Below, piece after piece: positions 36,428 to 46,000 of a DNA stretch of 64,000 bases; within the stretch, counting starts at the first letter, position 1, and each line of letters begins with the position of its first letter. Origin of the DNA: Arthrobacter endolithicus (GTDB lineage Bacteria; Actinomycetota; Actinomycetes; Actinomycetales; Micrococcaceae); the NCBI RefSeq assembly GCF_026627425.1, contig NZ_JAPNLH010000015.1:34448-98447 (forward strand). Direction: 5' to 3'. Position numbers and translations under genes: made by a program. Under the pieces are notes generated by a model, which worked only from the letters and a program-made list of their open reading frames with translations, had not been told where the DNA came from and made no database searches.

Positions 36428-37066
36428 ATGCGGACGGGTGACGAGCTGGCCTCACTTCCGCTGGCGGAGCTACGCCCGATCATCGCAGCGCGGCTCTCCG
36501 GCTTGGTCCGACGGGCAGTCGACGACGATAAAGCGGACCGGCGCGCAGCCGTCGCCATCGCGGTATACGAAAAAGTCGGCGGTACGCATTTCCTGATGAT
36601 CAAACGGGCACACCGGCACTCCAATCCCGGCCAGTGGGCACTGCCCGGTGGCCGGATGGATGACGGCGAAACAATCGCCGGAACAGCGATCCGTGAACTC
36701 TTCGAGGAGACCGGTCTCGCGGCCGGACCTGATGACGTAGTGGGTCTGCTGGACGACTTCACATCGTCGCGGGGGATCGTCATCACTCCTGTCGTCATCG
36801 CGTTGTGCGGCGTGCAGTCTCCCCTGCGAAGCCCAAACGAAGTGGCATCCCTGCATCCCCTGCCCTTGACGCGGCTGACGGCCCCGGGGGTGCCCCGCTG
36901 GAAGCGCTCGTCAGGATCAGCGGCCCTCTTACAGCTCCCGCTTCGACATGACATGGTCGTTCATGCTCCAACCGGGGCAATCCTCTGGCAGTTTGCGGAG
37001 GTGGCCTTACAGGGCAGACGCACCCGCGTTGCCGATGTTGCCGAGCCTGGCTTTACTGCTCACTGA
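36428..37066 (+). CDS. Nudix hydrolase, CoA diphosphatase-like
   Basis: A 212-residue Nudix protein with the full box GGRMDDGET through RELFEETGL near residues 75-96. The preceding LMIKRAHRHSNPGQWALPG resembles the CoA-specific signature found before the box in CoA diphosphatases. It would cleave CoA or acyl-CoA into phosphopantetheine and 3',5'-ADP. It starts 6 bases after the TetR stop. A CoA-clearing enzyme next to a CoA-thioester pathway makes sense as a safety valve, though that is inference. Confidence 0.85.
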   Translation: MRTGDELASLPLAELRPIIAARLSGLVRRAVDDDKADRRAAVAIAVYEKVGGTHFLMIKRAHRHSNPGQWALPGGRMDDGETIAGTAIRELFEETGLAAGPDDVVGLLDDFTSSRGIVITPVVIALCGVQSPLRSPNEVASLHPLPLTRLTAPGVPRWKRSSGSAALLQLPLRHDMVVHAPTGAILWQFAEVALQGRRTRVADVAEPGFTAH

Positions 37067-37089
37067 CAAGCGCCCCGTAAGGCATCCGG

Positions 37090-37551
37090 CTAGCTCCGGC
37101 CGCCGGGCGGACCGATGATCAGCAGCGTGCTCATAATGAGAACAACAGCCAGCACAAAGACCGCGCCCAGGACGGCCGGGCGGCGAAGCATCCAGCGCAG
37201 CAGCCGGCTGACCGTGGTGTGATCTCGCGGGTCAGCCGTCGCGGTACGCCGCCAGGCGCCGTCGAGCTTTCCCTTCCGATCCATCACCAGATCGAAGGGA
37301 ATGGTGGCGTAGGGGACAATGGCGGCTGCGACGGCCAGGGTGGTCAGCCGCTTCGGCCAGTGCTGGTTCACGCCCACCAGACCGGCGGTCAGCGCATAAC
37401 TGATGAAGACGAAACCGTGGATGGATCCGGCGATCTGCACCGGGAGGCCGCCGGCGTTAAAGGCATACTTGAGCACCATGGCGACGATCAACAGGGTCCA
37501 GGTGACGGCCTCGGCAAAGGCGAGCGTCCGGTAAAACAAGCGCGGTGACAT
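37090..37551 (-). CDS. DUF3817 membrane protein
   Basis: A 153-residue protein with about four membrane segments. It shows the DUF3817 features FAEAVTWTLLIVAMVLKY, GSIHGFVFISYALTAGLV and IPFDLVMDRKGKL. A C-terminal hydrophobic segment (AVFVLAVVLIMSTLLIIG) extends past the core domain. The function of this family is unknown; it is common in Actinobacteria. It is convergent with the Nudix gene, 23 bp apart. Confidence 0.88.
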   Translation of the reverse strand: MSPRLFYRTLAFAEAVTWTLLIVAMVLKYAFNAGGLPVQIAGSIHGFVFISYALTAGLVGVNQHWPKRLTTLAVAAAIVPYATIPFDLVMDRKGKLDGAWRRTATADPRDHTTVSRLLRWMLRRPAVLGAVFVLAVVLIMSTLLIIGPPGGRS

Positions 37552-37880
37552 GCGTAATTCAGGTCCTAGGGTTGTCGGGTGGGTCTATTGACGCACGGAA
37601 CCGGCACCCTGAGGCGAGGGCGTAGCCCCACCCGGGTGTGTGCCGTTAACACGGCGAAGGTTGCGGTGCCGGCAGATGGGGATGTCTGACCGCCATGACC
37701 ACGGTTTGTTTCCCTTCGACCGCATCTACGATTCTATGGCCCTTCGTCGCAGCGTGCGGTCCGGGTCCGTCACCAAACCGCAACCCGCCGTCGTCGTCAT
37801 ATGGTCCAGCTCACAGCTGCGACCGCTGTAAGGTCGGCACAAGGCGCTCTCCGGCGCACCCCTGATGAGAGAAGCAATCC
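37552..37880. other. 329-bp intergenic region between divergent genes
   Basis: It separates the DUF3817 gene (leftward) from the amino-acid transporter (rightward) and must hold both promoters. AGAGAAG precedes the transporter ATG. I see no convincing small gene, RNA or paired operator in it, and no promoter good enough to name. Confidence 0.5.
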
Positions 37881-38795
37881 ATGCGATCACGATATGCCGC
37901 CGTCTCCGTCCTAGCCGCTGCCGCCCTCCTGCTCACGGGGTGCGTTGACAACAGCACTCCCCCCGCGGGCGGTGGCGCCTCCTCCGGATCCTCCGGCTCC
38001 CCGGAGGCGGTGGTGGTCAAGAAAAATGATGCGATAGCCGCCATGCTGCCGGAGAAGATCAAAACCGCCGGGGTCCTCAACGTCGGAATGGCGAACAATT
38101 ACCCGCCGAACGAGTTCAAGGACGGCAACGGCAAACCTGCCGGCTGGTCGGTGGACCTGACCAACGCGCTGGGCCAGGTGCTAGGCCTGAAGGTCAACTT
38201 CGACATCGGCACGTTCGACAACATCCTGCCTGCCATTAACGCCGGTAAGGATGACATGGGCATGTCCTCCTTCACCGATACCGCCGAGCGGGAGAAGCAG
38301 GTGGACTTCGTCAACTACTACTCGGCCGGCATCCAGTGGGCTGCCCCGGTGGGCAAGACGGTTGATCCGAAGAATGCCTGCGGCCTGAAAGTAGCTGTTC
38401 AGGCCACCACCTACGAGGACACGCATGAGGTCCCCGCCAAGTCGAAGGCCTGCACGGATGCGGGCAAGCCGGCCATCGAGATCTTCAAGTACGACGCGCA
38501 GGATCAGGCCACGAATGCGCTGGTGGTGGGCCAGGTCGATGCGATGAGCGCAGATTCACCGGTCACGCTGTACGCGATCTCACAGACCAAGGGAAAACTG
38601 CAGCCGGCGGGCGGCGCGTTCGAGGTCGCACCGTATGGAATGCCGGTGGCCAAGAACAGTCCGTTCACCCCGGTGCTGCAGAAGGCCCTGCAGGCGCTGA
38701 TCGACGATGGCAGCTACACCAAGATCCTGTCCAAGTGGGGCGTTGAAAGCGGCGGGGTCAAGACGGCAGACATCAACGTCGGCGCGAAGGGGTAA
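37881..38795 (+). CDS. Amino-acid ABC transporter substrate-binding lipoprotein, family 3
   Basis: A 304-residue binding protein. The signal peptide ends in the lipobox LLTGC at residue 20, so it is lipid-anchored. The first lobe has GVLNVGMANNYPPNEFKDGN and GWSVDLTNALGQVLGL, the pattern of polar amino-acid receptors; the second has CGLKVAVQATTYED and PYGMPVAKNSPFTP. A permease and an ATPase follow in the same operon. The ligand is probably a polar amino acid or a related compound. Confidence 0.92.
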   Translation: MRSRYAAVSVLAAAALLLTGCVDNSTPPAGGGASSGSSGSPEAVVVKKNDAIAAMLPEKIKTAGVLNVGMANNYPPNEFKDGNGKPAGWSVDLTNALGQVLGLKVNFDIGTFDNILPAINAGKDDMGMSSFTDTAEREKQVDFVNYYSAGIQWAAPVGKTVDPKNACGLKVAVQATTYEDTHEVPAKSKACTDAGKPAIEIFKYDAQDQATNALVVGQVDAMSADSPVTLYAISQTKGKLQPAGGAFEVAPYGMPVAKNSPFTPVLQKALQALIDDGSYTKILSKWGVESGGVKTADINVGAKG

Positions 38796-38801
38796 CCGGC
38801 C

Positions 38802-39776
38802 ATGCTGGATCCGGAGGAGGGCGAGGCCATTAAGGCCGTCCCGCTGCGGCACCCGTGGCGCGTCCTGATCGCCGTCGTCCTGGTGCTCTCCTTGGCCGTC
38901 TTCATTCTCGACGCCGCCCAGCGCGAGGATTACGGCTGGGCCAATGTGGGCAAATACATCTTCGACAAACGGATCAGCCAGGCCGCACTGGTGACTCTGC
39001 AGCTGACCGTTTATTCCATGCTGATCGCCATTACATTGGGACTGCTGCTGGCCATCATGCGGCTCTCGCCCAACCCCGTGGTGAAGAGCGTCGCCTGGTT
39101 GTACCTGTGGATTTTCCGCGGGACGCCAGTGTATGTGCAGCTGGTTTTTTGGGGCATCGTGGCGCTGATTTATCCGGTGCTCACGCTGGGCGTTCCCTTC
39201 ATGACGCCGTGGGTGACCGTGCCCAATGACGTTTTCCACAATCTTTTTATCACCGCTGTGATCGGACTGGCGCTCAATGAGGCGGCGTACATGTCCGAAA
39301 TTGTGCGGGCGGGCCTGCTGTCGGTGGATGAGGGGCAGGAAGAGGCATCCAAGGCCCTGGCGATGTCCTGGGGACAGACCATGCGCTACATCGTGGTGCC
39401 GCAGGCGATGAAGATCATCATTCCGCCCACCGGCAACGAAGTGATCTCGATGCTCAAGACAACATCCCTGGTGGCGGCGATACCGTTGAGCATCGATCTT
39501 TACGGAGTCTCCCGCGGCATTTCCGCGGTGACGTTCACCCCGGTACCGCTGCTGATCGTGGCCTCCATCTGGTATCTGCTGTTCACCTCCGTGCTGATGG
39601 TGGGCCAGCATTTCATTGAAAAGCGCTTCTCCCGCGGGACCGGGCGCCGCAAAGCGGATAAGCCGACGACGGGCGGCGATCCAGCCGCCTTCGCAGGTTC
39701 ACATGCCGGCAACGGGCCGACGACGGCGGCACTGACCAATGCGCCCGCCGGCAACGAAGCAGGGGGCAAAGGATGA
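38802..39776 (+). CDS. Amino-acid ABC transporter permease, HisM/GlnP type
   Basis: A 324-residue permease. The first helix is [36 protein letters not shown] and [18 protein letters not shown] are conserved, and the coupling loop is [20 protein letters not shown]. The last 60 residues are an alanine- and glycine-rich tail outside the family domain. It lies 6 bases after the binding protein and overlaps the ATPase by ATGA. One permease gene implies a homodimer. Confidence 0.92.
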   Translation: MLDPEEGEAIKAVPLRHPWRVLIAVVLVLSLAVFILDAAQREDYGWANVGKYIFDKRISQAALVTLQLTVYSMLIAITLGLLLAIMRLSPNPVVKSVAWLYLWIFRGTPVYVQLVFWGIVALIYPVLTLGVPFMTPWVTVPNDVFHNLFITAVIGLALNEAAYMSEIVRAGLLSVDEGQEEASKALAMSWGQTMRYIVVPQAMKIIIPPTGNEVISMLKTTSLVAAIPLSIDLYGVSRGISAVTFTPVPLLIVASIWYLLFTSVLMVGQHFIEKRFSRGTGRRKADKPTTGGDPAAFAGSHAGNGPTTAALTNAPAGNEAGGKG

Positions 39777-40540
39777 CAGGCAGGACCATGGTGCACGCGG
39801 ACCGTGTATCTAAAAGCTTCGGGACCAATAAGGTGTTGCGAAGCATCAGTCTGACGGTCAACGCCGGTGAGGTGCTGTGCATCGTGGGTCCCAGCGGCTC
39901 CGGAAAGTCCACCTTTCTGCGCTGCATCAATCACCTGGAACGGGTGGATGCCGGCCGGCTCTCCGTGGAAGGCCAGCTGGTCGGGTACCGGGAGAAAGGC
40001 GGCAGGCTGTACGAGCTCAAGCCGAAGGAAGCGGCCTTCCAGCGCCGTGACATCGGCATGGTGTTCCAGCGCTTCAACCTTTTCCCGCATCTAACCGCGG
40101 TGGAGAACATCATTCAGGCCCCGATGCGGGTCAAGCGGATGTCCAAGGCCAAGGCGACCGCGCGGGCGATGGAGCTGATGGAACGGGTGGGGCTGGGCGA
40201 CAAGGGCGATTACTATCCGGCGCACCTCTCCGGCGGCCAGCAGCAGCGCGTGGCCATTGCCCGGGCGCTGGCAATGGACCCGAAGCTGATGCTCTTCGAC
40301 GAACCGACCAGCGCGCTGGACCCCGAGCTGGTTGGTGAGGTCTTGGATGTGATGAAAGGGCTGGCGAAAAGCGGAATGACCATGATCGTGGTGACACACG
40401 AGATGGGCTTCGCTCGTGAAGTGGCGGATTCGCTGGTGTTCATGGACGACGGCGTCGTCGTGGAATCCGGGGACCCACGCCAGGTGCTGACCGACCCGCA
40501 GCATGAGCGGACCAAGGCTTTCCTCTCGAAGGTCCTCTGA
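39773..40540 (+). CDS. Amino-acid ABC transporter ATPase, GlnQ type
   Basis: A 255-residue ATPase. Walker A is [12 protein letters not shown], the Q-loop is [17 protein letters not shown], the signature is [16 protein letters not shown], and Walker B is [29 protein letters not shown] is the switch region typical of polar amino-acid systems. A short insert ([16 protein letters not shown]) lies before the Q-loop, as in some actinobacterial members. It ends the three-gene transporter operon. Confidence 0.95.
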   Translation: MTGRTMVHADRVSKSFGTNKVLRSISLTVNAGEVLCIVGPSGSGKSTFLRCINHLERVDAGRLSVEGQLVGYREKGGRLYELKPKEAAFQRRDIGMVFQRFNLFPHLTAVENIIQAPMRVKRMSKAKATARAMELMERVGLGDKGDYYPAHLSGGQQQRVAIARALAMDPKLMLFDEPTSALDPELVGEVLDVMKGLAKSGMTMIVVTHEMGFAREVADSLVFMDDGVVVESGDPRQVLTDPQHERTKAFLSKVL

Positions 40541-40602
40541 CCGGGAGGCTCCGGGCCGGATCTTCCGCACGGGAAGCTCCGATCGTTGCGGCGCGGCCAG
40601 GC

Positions 40603-41688
40603 TCAGGCCGGCCAGTTCCAGGGCCGGAGGCCATGGGCGCCGGCGAGCGCGGCGGCGCCCTCCCATACGCGTTGCAGCACGCTCATGATGCCCATCGGGC
40701 GGTCGGGCGCGGCGGGGCCTGTCACCGGGCCTGTCGCCGGTTCGCGCCCCAGCTCCACCTTTCGCGCAGAGGCCAAGGCCCGTCGTCCCATCCACGTACC
40801 CATTGCCGCCACCCACTTCCGGTTTGTTGGTGCATAAATACGGTGCGGGACCGCCAAATGAACGCCGGTCACGGGTGCAGCGGCCGCGCAGACGCTGGGC
40901 AGGAGCAGGCGCGCGGCCCGCGCATAGCCCAGCGGAGATGAATGGAAATGATCCGTGGCGAACATCTGCCCCGGGTTTTCCAGGAACTGCGGCCCGAGCA
41001 TATCGCCAATCGCGACCGCCCTGCCACCGGTCCGCAGAACCACGAAGGTCTGCGCCACGGCCAGGACCCGGCTGTACCATCCGGCGATGAAACGCAGTGG
41101 AGGTACCAGCGCCTTGATGGTCCCCATATCCGGACAGGTACCGACCACCACCTGGCCCCCCTGAGATTGCAGATGCCGGATCGCGCCGGCAAGCAGCGCG
41201 GCCGACGCCGGAATGGACCGAAGCTGCATTACGTCGTTGCCGCCCACCAGGATTGCTGTCACATCCGGAATTCCTTTCAGCAGTCCGATCTGCGCGGTCA
41301 GGTCCCTCGATTCGGCCCCCGAAACCGCAACGTTGTCCAGGACCACGGGGCGCATGGCCTTTGCCGAGAGGCCGCGGGCCAGCAGTGCAGGAATGGTCTG
41401 ACTGCTTCGCGAGGCTCCCACCCCCAGAGCGTTAGAATCCCCCAGGACAGCCAAACCGATGGTGGCACCTGCATACCCGGAACCGTAAAGTCCCTCCGCC
41501 CGGGGAGGATCTTCGGCCGCGGCCCTGCGGAAATGAACCCCGATCCAATACGCCTCGACGACGGAAATGACCGCTGCAGCAATAACGCTGCCCAGGCTGA
41601 GCCGGATGAGGCGCATCGCCAGAAGGGACACTTGGCGGGTCAACAGCGGCAACTGCTGCGCGCCGCCGTCGTACTTTCCGATCAGCAT
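40603..41688 (-). CDS. SGNH/GDSL-family hydrolase
   Basis: A 361-residue esterase-like protein. A hydrophobic segment at about 28-46 (IRLSLGSVIAAAVISVVEAY) suggests a membrane anchor with the enzyme outside. The SGNH residues are in LAVLGDSNALGVG (Ser), VSGAESRD (Gly), AILVGGNDVMQL (Asn) and FATDHFHSSPLGY (Asp-His). It may deacylate lipids, cell-wall or surface polymers. The C-terminal 90 residues have no recognised motif. It is convergent with the transporter and divergent from the MarR gene. Confidence 0.87.
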   Translation of the reverse strand: MLIGKYDGGAQQLPLLTRQVSLLAMRLIRLSLGSVIAAAVISVVEAYWIGVHFRRAAAEDPPRAEGLYGSGYAGATIGLAVLGDSNALGVGASRSSQTIPALLARGLSAKAMRPVVLDNVAVSGAESRDLTAQIGLLKGIPDVTAILVGGNDVMQLRSIPASAALLAGAIRHLQSQGGQVVVGTCPDMGTIKALVPPLRFIAGWYSRVLAVAQTFVVLRTGGRAVAIGDMLGPQFLENPGQMFATDHFHSSPLGYARAARLLLPSVCAAAAPVTGVHLAVPHRIYAPTNRKWVAAMGTWMGRRALASARKVELGREPATGPVTGPAAPDRPMGIMSVLQRVWEGAAALAGAHGLRPWNWPA

Positions 41689-41803
41689 GACGTGCCTCGT
41701 TCGACGAAAGAAAGCCCGCGCCCAGCGGTGGCCGGCTCGCGGCCGGAACCGGCCGTGTTCTCACCATACGCGCCGTAACCGACCGCGACGTGGGCAAACT
41801 TTG

Positions 41804-41809
41804 TATAGT
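41804..41809 (+). promoter_or_regulatory. -10 element implying a leaderless MarR mRNA
   Basis: TATAGT is a near-consensus -10 that ends 6 bases before the MarR ATG at 41816. Transcription would therefore start at or within a base or two of the ATG. No proper Shine-Dalgarno is present; GGGG is only 2 bases from the ATG. No clear -35 was found. Confidence 0.5.
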
Positions 41810-41815
41810 GGGGCC

Positions 41816-42235
41816 ATGGCTACCCAACGTCCCCTCGGATTCTGGCTCAAGTTGGTTGACGGGCTGATCAACCAACAGTTTGACGGTCTCGTCGAAGAAC
41901 ACGGCGTAACGCGCCCGCAATGGCAGATCATGAATGTGCTCGCGGAAAATCCGTCAAGCGAGACGGAACTGACGAATGTCCTCCAACCGTTCTTCGACTC
42001 GACGGTCTCCGTTTCCGCCGCCGAACCGGTCACCGAGCTGCTCGAAAGCGGCTGGGTCGAATTCGACGGTGAACGCTACTCGCTCACCGGGCTTGGCCAC
42101 GACAGTCTGCTCCGGCTGGGGGAGGTCGTGGAACACCAACGGGAGAAGATCACCAAAAATATTCCTGCCGAGGAATACGAGGCGGCCCTGGACGTATTGC
42201 AGAGGATGGCCCGCAACCTGGGCTGGCGCGAATAA
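41816..42235 (+). CDS. MarR-family transcriptional regulator
   Basis: A 139-residue winged-helix protein. VTRPQWQIMNVLAENPSSE is the start of the DNA-binding domain, followed by the recognition region FFDSTVSVSAAEPVTELLES and a wing with GWVEFDGERYSLTGLGHD. MarR proteins bind as dimers and are released by small phenolic or oxidising compounds. The ATG at 41816 is chosen because it fits the family length; a longer frame would run through the promoter. It is divergent from the SGNH hydrolase and probably controls it or itself. Confidence 0.87.
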   Translation: MATQRPLGFWLKLVDGLINQQFDGLVEEHGVTRPQWQIMNVLAENPSSETELTNVLQPFFDSTVSVSAAEPVTELLESGWVEFDGERYSLTGLGHDSLLRLGEVVEHQREKITKNIPAEEYEAALDVLQRMARNLGWRE

Positions 42236-42303
42236 CTCGATATCCTTATGAGCTGGACGTGCGTTTTGTAACGGGCGCGGGCAGTCGAAGATGAGGATTG
42301 AAA

Positions 42304-42957
42304 ATGACGGAAGCGACATTCACAGTAGAGACCGCCATGGTCCTGGCCGAGGTTGCGCACTCGCGCCAGAAGGACAAACTTAAACGGCCCTACCGCGACC
42401 ATGTTATCGCCGTGGGTGACGCGCTGGCGGATTTTGGTGATGAGATCCGCATCGCCGGGTATCTGCACGATATTGCTGAGGACACGCCCATGACGCGGCA
42501 GGGACTTCTCGACATGGGAGTGCCGCCACACTCGGTGGAAATCATCGAGCGCGTGTCTACCAATCTCCAGGAAGATCCGGACGATTATCTGGCCTGCATC
42601 CGCACCGTTGCCCAGCATCACGACGCGTCCTTAGTGAAAATTTCGGATAATGCGCATAACTCGCTGCCCGAACGGGTGCAGGCGCTGGCCAGGAAATGGC
42701 CGGATAAGACGCCGACCACCAAGTACGCAGATGCCCGGGAGATTCTTTACCGGGCCGTCCCCGAAGCCGAGGTGCTGCTCATCCTGAAGCGGGCAAATCC
42801 CTTCCTGATCCCCGCGCTGGAGGCAATCATCGCCGCCGACAACGACGCTGATACCGGGGAGGGAGATTCCGGGGACGCCGGTGATTCACCCACTGTGGAC
42901 GGCACGGATGCAGCGGAATCCACGGACGCAGCGGAATCCACGGACGCAGATTCCTAA
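42304..42957 (+). CDS. HD-domain phosphohydrolase, MESH1/SpoT-hydrolase type
   Basis: A 217-residue protein whose first 170 residues match stand-alone (p)ppGpp hydrolases. Candidate metal and catalytic residues are H33, H55-D56 and E59-D60 (GYLHDIAEDTP) and D115 and N119 (VKISDNAHNS), spaced much like MESH1. There is no synthetase or regulatory domain. The last 45 residues are acidic and end in a repeat (TDAAES twice). A TTG two codons earlier is possible, but GAGGA is 6 bases before the ATG. Another nucleotide may be its substrate. Confidence 0.75.
   Translation: MTEATFTVETAMVLAEVAHSRQKDKLKRPYRDHVIAVGDALADFGDEIRIAGYLHDIAEDTPMTRQGLLDMGVPPHSVEIIERVSTNLQEDPDDYLACIRTVAQHHDASLVKISDNAHNSLPERVQALARKWPDKTPTTKYADAREILYRAVPEAEVLLILKRANPFLIPALEAIIAADNDADTGEGDSGDAGDSPTVDGTDAAESTDAAESTDADS
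42910..42945 (+). repeat. Two perfect 18-bp tandem copies in the HD gene
   Basis: Two back-to-back copies of GCAGCGGAATCCACGGAC encode a repeated six-residue acidic unit at the C-terminus of the HD protein. Copy number is likely to vary between strains by replication slippage without breaking the frame. Confidence 0.85.
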
Positions 42958-43053
42958 GCCGCACCGCGATCCCTGCGGGCGCCCACTGCCGGCAGGAATT
43001 GTCGGTGGCCGCTGATACGTTGTCAGCACCATAAGAGCTAAGGGCGGGACGGC

Positions 43054-46000
43054 ATGTTTCTTCTTGACGGTGCGAGGGAGGGCGGGGCTTCATCAACGGA
43101 TTCACCGGGCCGGCCGCAGGACCTGGTGTATTCCGCCAGCGACCTGGTCATCGCTGCGCACTGCGAGTACCAGTTGCTGCGCAAACTGGACGAACGGCTG
43201 GGCCGCAGCACCAGGTCCGTCTTCGCTGTGGACGCGATGCTGGCGCGGACCGCACAGCTTGGAGACGTGCACGAACACAGGGTCCTGGACGGATTCGTGT
43301 CCCGTTATGGAGCCTGGAATCCGGTAACTGCCAAGGGTGTATACGATGTTGCCCCCGCTGCGTCGATGGACCGCGCAACGCTGCAGGCCAAACACGATGA
43401 ATCCATTGCCGCCCTGCAGAACGGTGCGGACGTCGTTTTCCAGGCCGCCTTCTTTGACGGCACCTTCCACGGGCGCTCGGACTTTCTGGTCAGGAACTAC
43501 GACGGCACGTACGCCGTGTTCGACACGAAACTGGCGCGTCACGCGAAGGTCTCCGCGCTTCTCCAGCTGGCCGCCTACGCGGACCAACTCCGCAAAGCCG
43601 GGATCACGCCGTCGCCCGCCATCACGCTGGTCTTAGGCGACGGACGGCACAGCGATCACCAACTAGCCGATGTCCTGCCGGTCTTCAGGGAGAGGCGCAC
43701 CCGCTTTTTGGCCATGACTGCCGCTCATCGGGCGCAGGAACGCCCCGTCCGCTGGGCAGATTCACAATACACGGCCTGCGGACACTGTGACTATTGCGTC
43801 GAGCAGGTCCAGAAGAACCGGGACCTGCTGCTCGTGGCCGGCATGACAATGGCGCAACGGCAGAAACTACAGGCAACAGGGATCAGCACCATCGATCAGC
43901 TCGCCGCCATTCCGGCTGACCGGCTCACGGGGCTAAGTCCGACCGTCGCGAGACTGCGCGAGCAGGCCCAGTTCCAGACCGGCACAGCGGTTCCGGACGG
44001 CGTGGTCAGCTACTTAGACAAGGAAGGCCTCCCCCAAACCATCAGCTACCGGGTCTTGGAGAACAACACATTGGGCAGGCTGCCGCGTCCGGACAGCGGC
44101 GACATCTTTTTTGACTTCGAGGGCGACCCGCTCTGGCAGGACGCGGTAACCGGCAGATGGGGACTGGAGTACCTTTTCGGCGTCATTGAAGCTCCGTTGG
44201 CACCGGATGAAAAACCGGTTTTCCGCCCCTTCTGGGCGCATAATCGGGCCGAGGAAAAGCGCGCTTTCCTGGACTTTCTCAGCTACGTCGCCGAGCGCCG
44301 CAGAGCCCATCCTGCCATGCGGATTTACCATTATGCGACGTATGAAAAGACAGCGTTGCGCAATCTGTCCCTGACCCATCTGGCAGGTGAGGACGCCGTC
44401 GATGCGCTCCTGCGGGAGGGGGTCCTGGTGGACCTCTATGAGACAGTGCGGCACAGTCTGCGGATCTCCGCTGATTCTTACAGCATCAAGAAACTTGAAC
44501 CCCTGTATATGGGAACCACTCTGCGCAGCGGCGATGTCACGGATGCCGGCGCATCGGTGGTTGCCTACGCGGACTATTGCGCCGCCAGGGACGCCGCAGA
44601 GACGGAAGATGCGACGGACGCCGAGAAAGATTCAGCTGCGGCCCTGGCAGCCCGGATCCTTGCCGGAATCCGTGACTATAACGCGTACGACTGCCTCTCC
44701 ACCCTGCGGCTGCGGGACTGGCTGCTGAGTGTGGCGGCCGCACGCGGAACTCCACCGGCCGGCACCCCGGCGGCCCCGGACGACGAAGACGGGGACGGCG
44801 GCGGGGACGTCAACGGGGACGGCAACGGGGACGGCAACGAGGACGGAGACGGGGGCGGCAACGCAGCGGATTCGGCCAGGCACCGGTACGAGCCATCAGC
44901 CGAGGAAGCCAACCTGCAGGGTTACCTCGCCGCTCTCCCTGCCGGTAAGCCACTGACCGCGCAGGATCAGGCCGTCGCGATGGTGGCGGCCGCCGTTGGA
45001 TACCACCGCCGGGAAGAGAAGCAATTCTGGTGGGGACACTTTGACCGCCTTAATCAACCGCTGGCCGCCTGGGAGCAGCACCGGGATGTGTTTACTGTGG
45101 ACCGGGCCGAGGTCGTCGAGGATTGGGTGAAACCGACATCGCGGAGCAACGCTGTGCGGACCCTCCGACTATCCGGACATTTGGCCGATGGCTCGGTGTA
45201 CGCTCCCGGGAAAACCTTCTTCCGTATGTACGAACCCCCGTTTCCGGAGGCTCTTGAGCGGGCCGATGACGGGATGACTGCGCGGGCAGGCTGGTTTGCT
45301 ACGCAAGTACTGGAGGTATCGAGGGAGGCAGAGGAGGATGTGCTGCTGGTGCGGGAGAGGCTGCACAACGGCGCCGAGGAGCACCGGCAGCTGCCCTTTG
45401 CCCTGACACCGGAGTGCCCGATCGGTACCGACGGGCAGAAGAACGCCCTCACCGCCCTTGCCGCCAAGGTCGGTGTTTCACTGCCCTTTCTTCCGGCAGA
45501 CCCGGCCCTGGACCTCTTGCAGCGCCGCCCACCCCGTTTGAAAACCCTGACCGGATTACCGGCGGTCGGGGAAGGTCCGGAAGCTTATGCGGACGCCATT
45601 ACGGCCACTGTTGCGGATCTGGACCGTTCCTATCTTGCCGTCCAGGGCCCTCCCGGCACGGGTAAGACGCATGTGGGCCCCCATGTCATCGCCAACCTAG
45701 TGGCCCGAGGCTGGAAGGTCGGCGTCGTGGCCCAGTCACATGCCGTCGTCGAAAACCTACTCCGTGCGGCGATCCGCACGGCCGGCGTGTCAGCTGACCG
45801 AGTAGCCAAAAAGGTGCTGGGAACGAGTACCGAGGTGCCGTGGTCCGGAAGATCCGACGACGCCGTCGCCGGTTTGCTGGCCCGTCCGGGTGGGTGCCTG
45901 GTGGGCGGGACCGCCTGGACCATGACGGGGTCGAAAGTCGCAGCGGATTCGCTGGACCTCCTGGTGATCGATGAAGCCGGACAATTTTCCCTCGCCAACA

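Noticed and set aside
37640..37831. A 63-codon rightward frame before the amino-acid transporter
   Set aside because: No binding site, arginine-rich random composition, and no match to a family I know.
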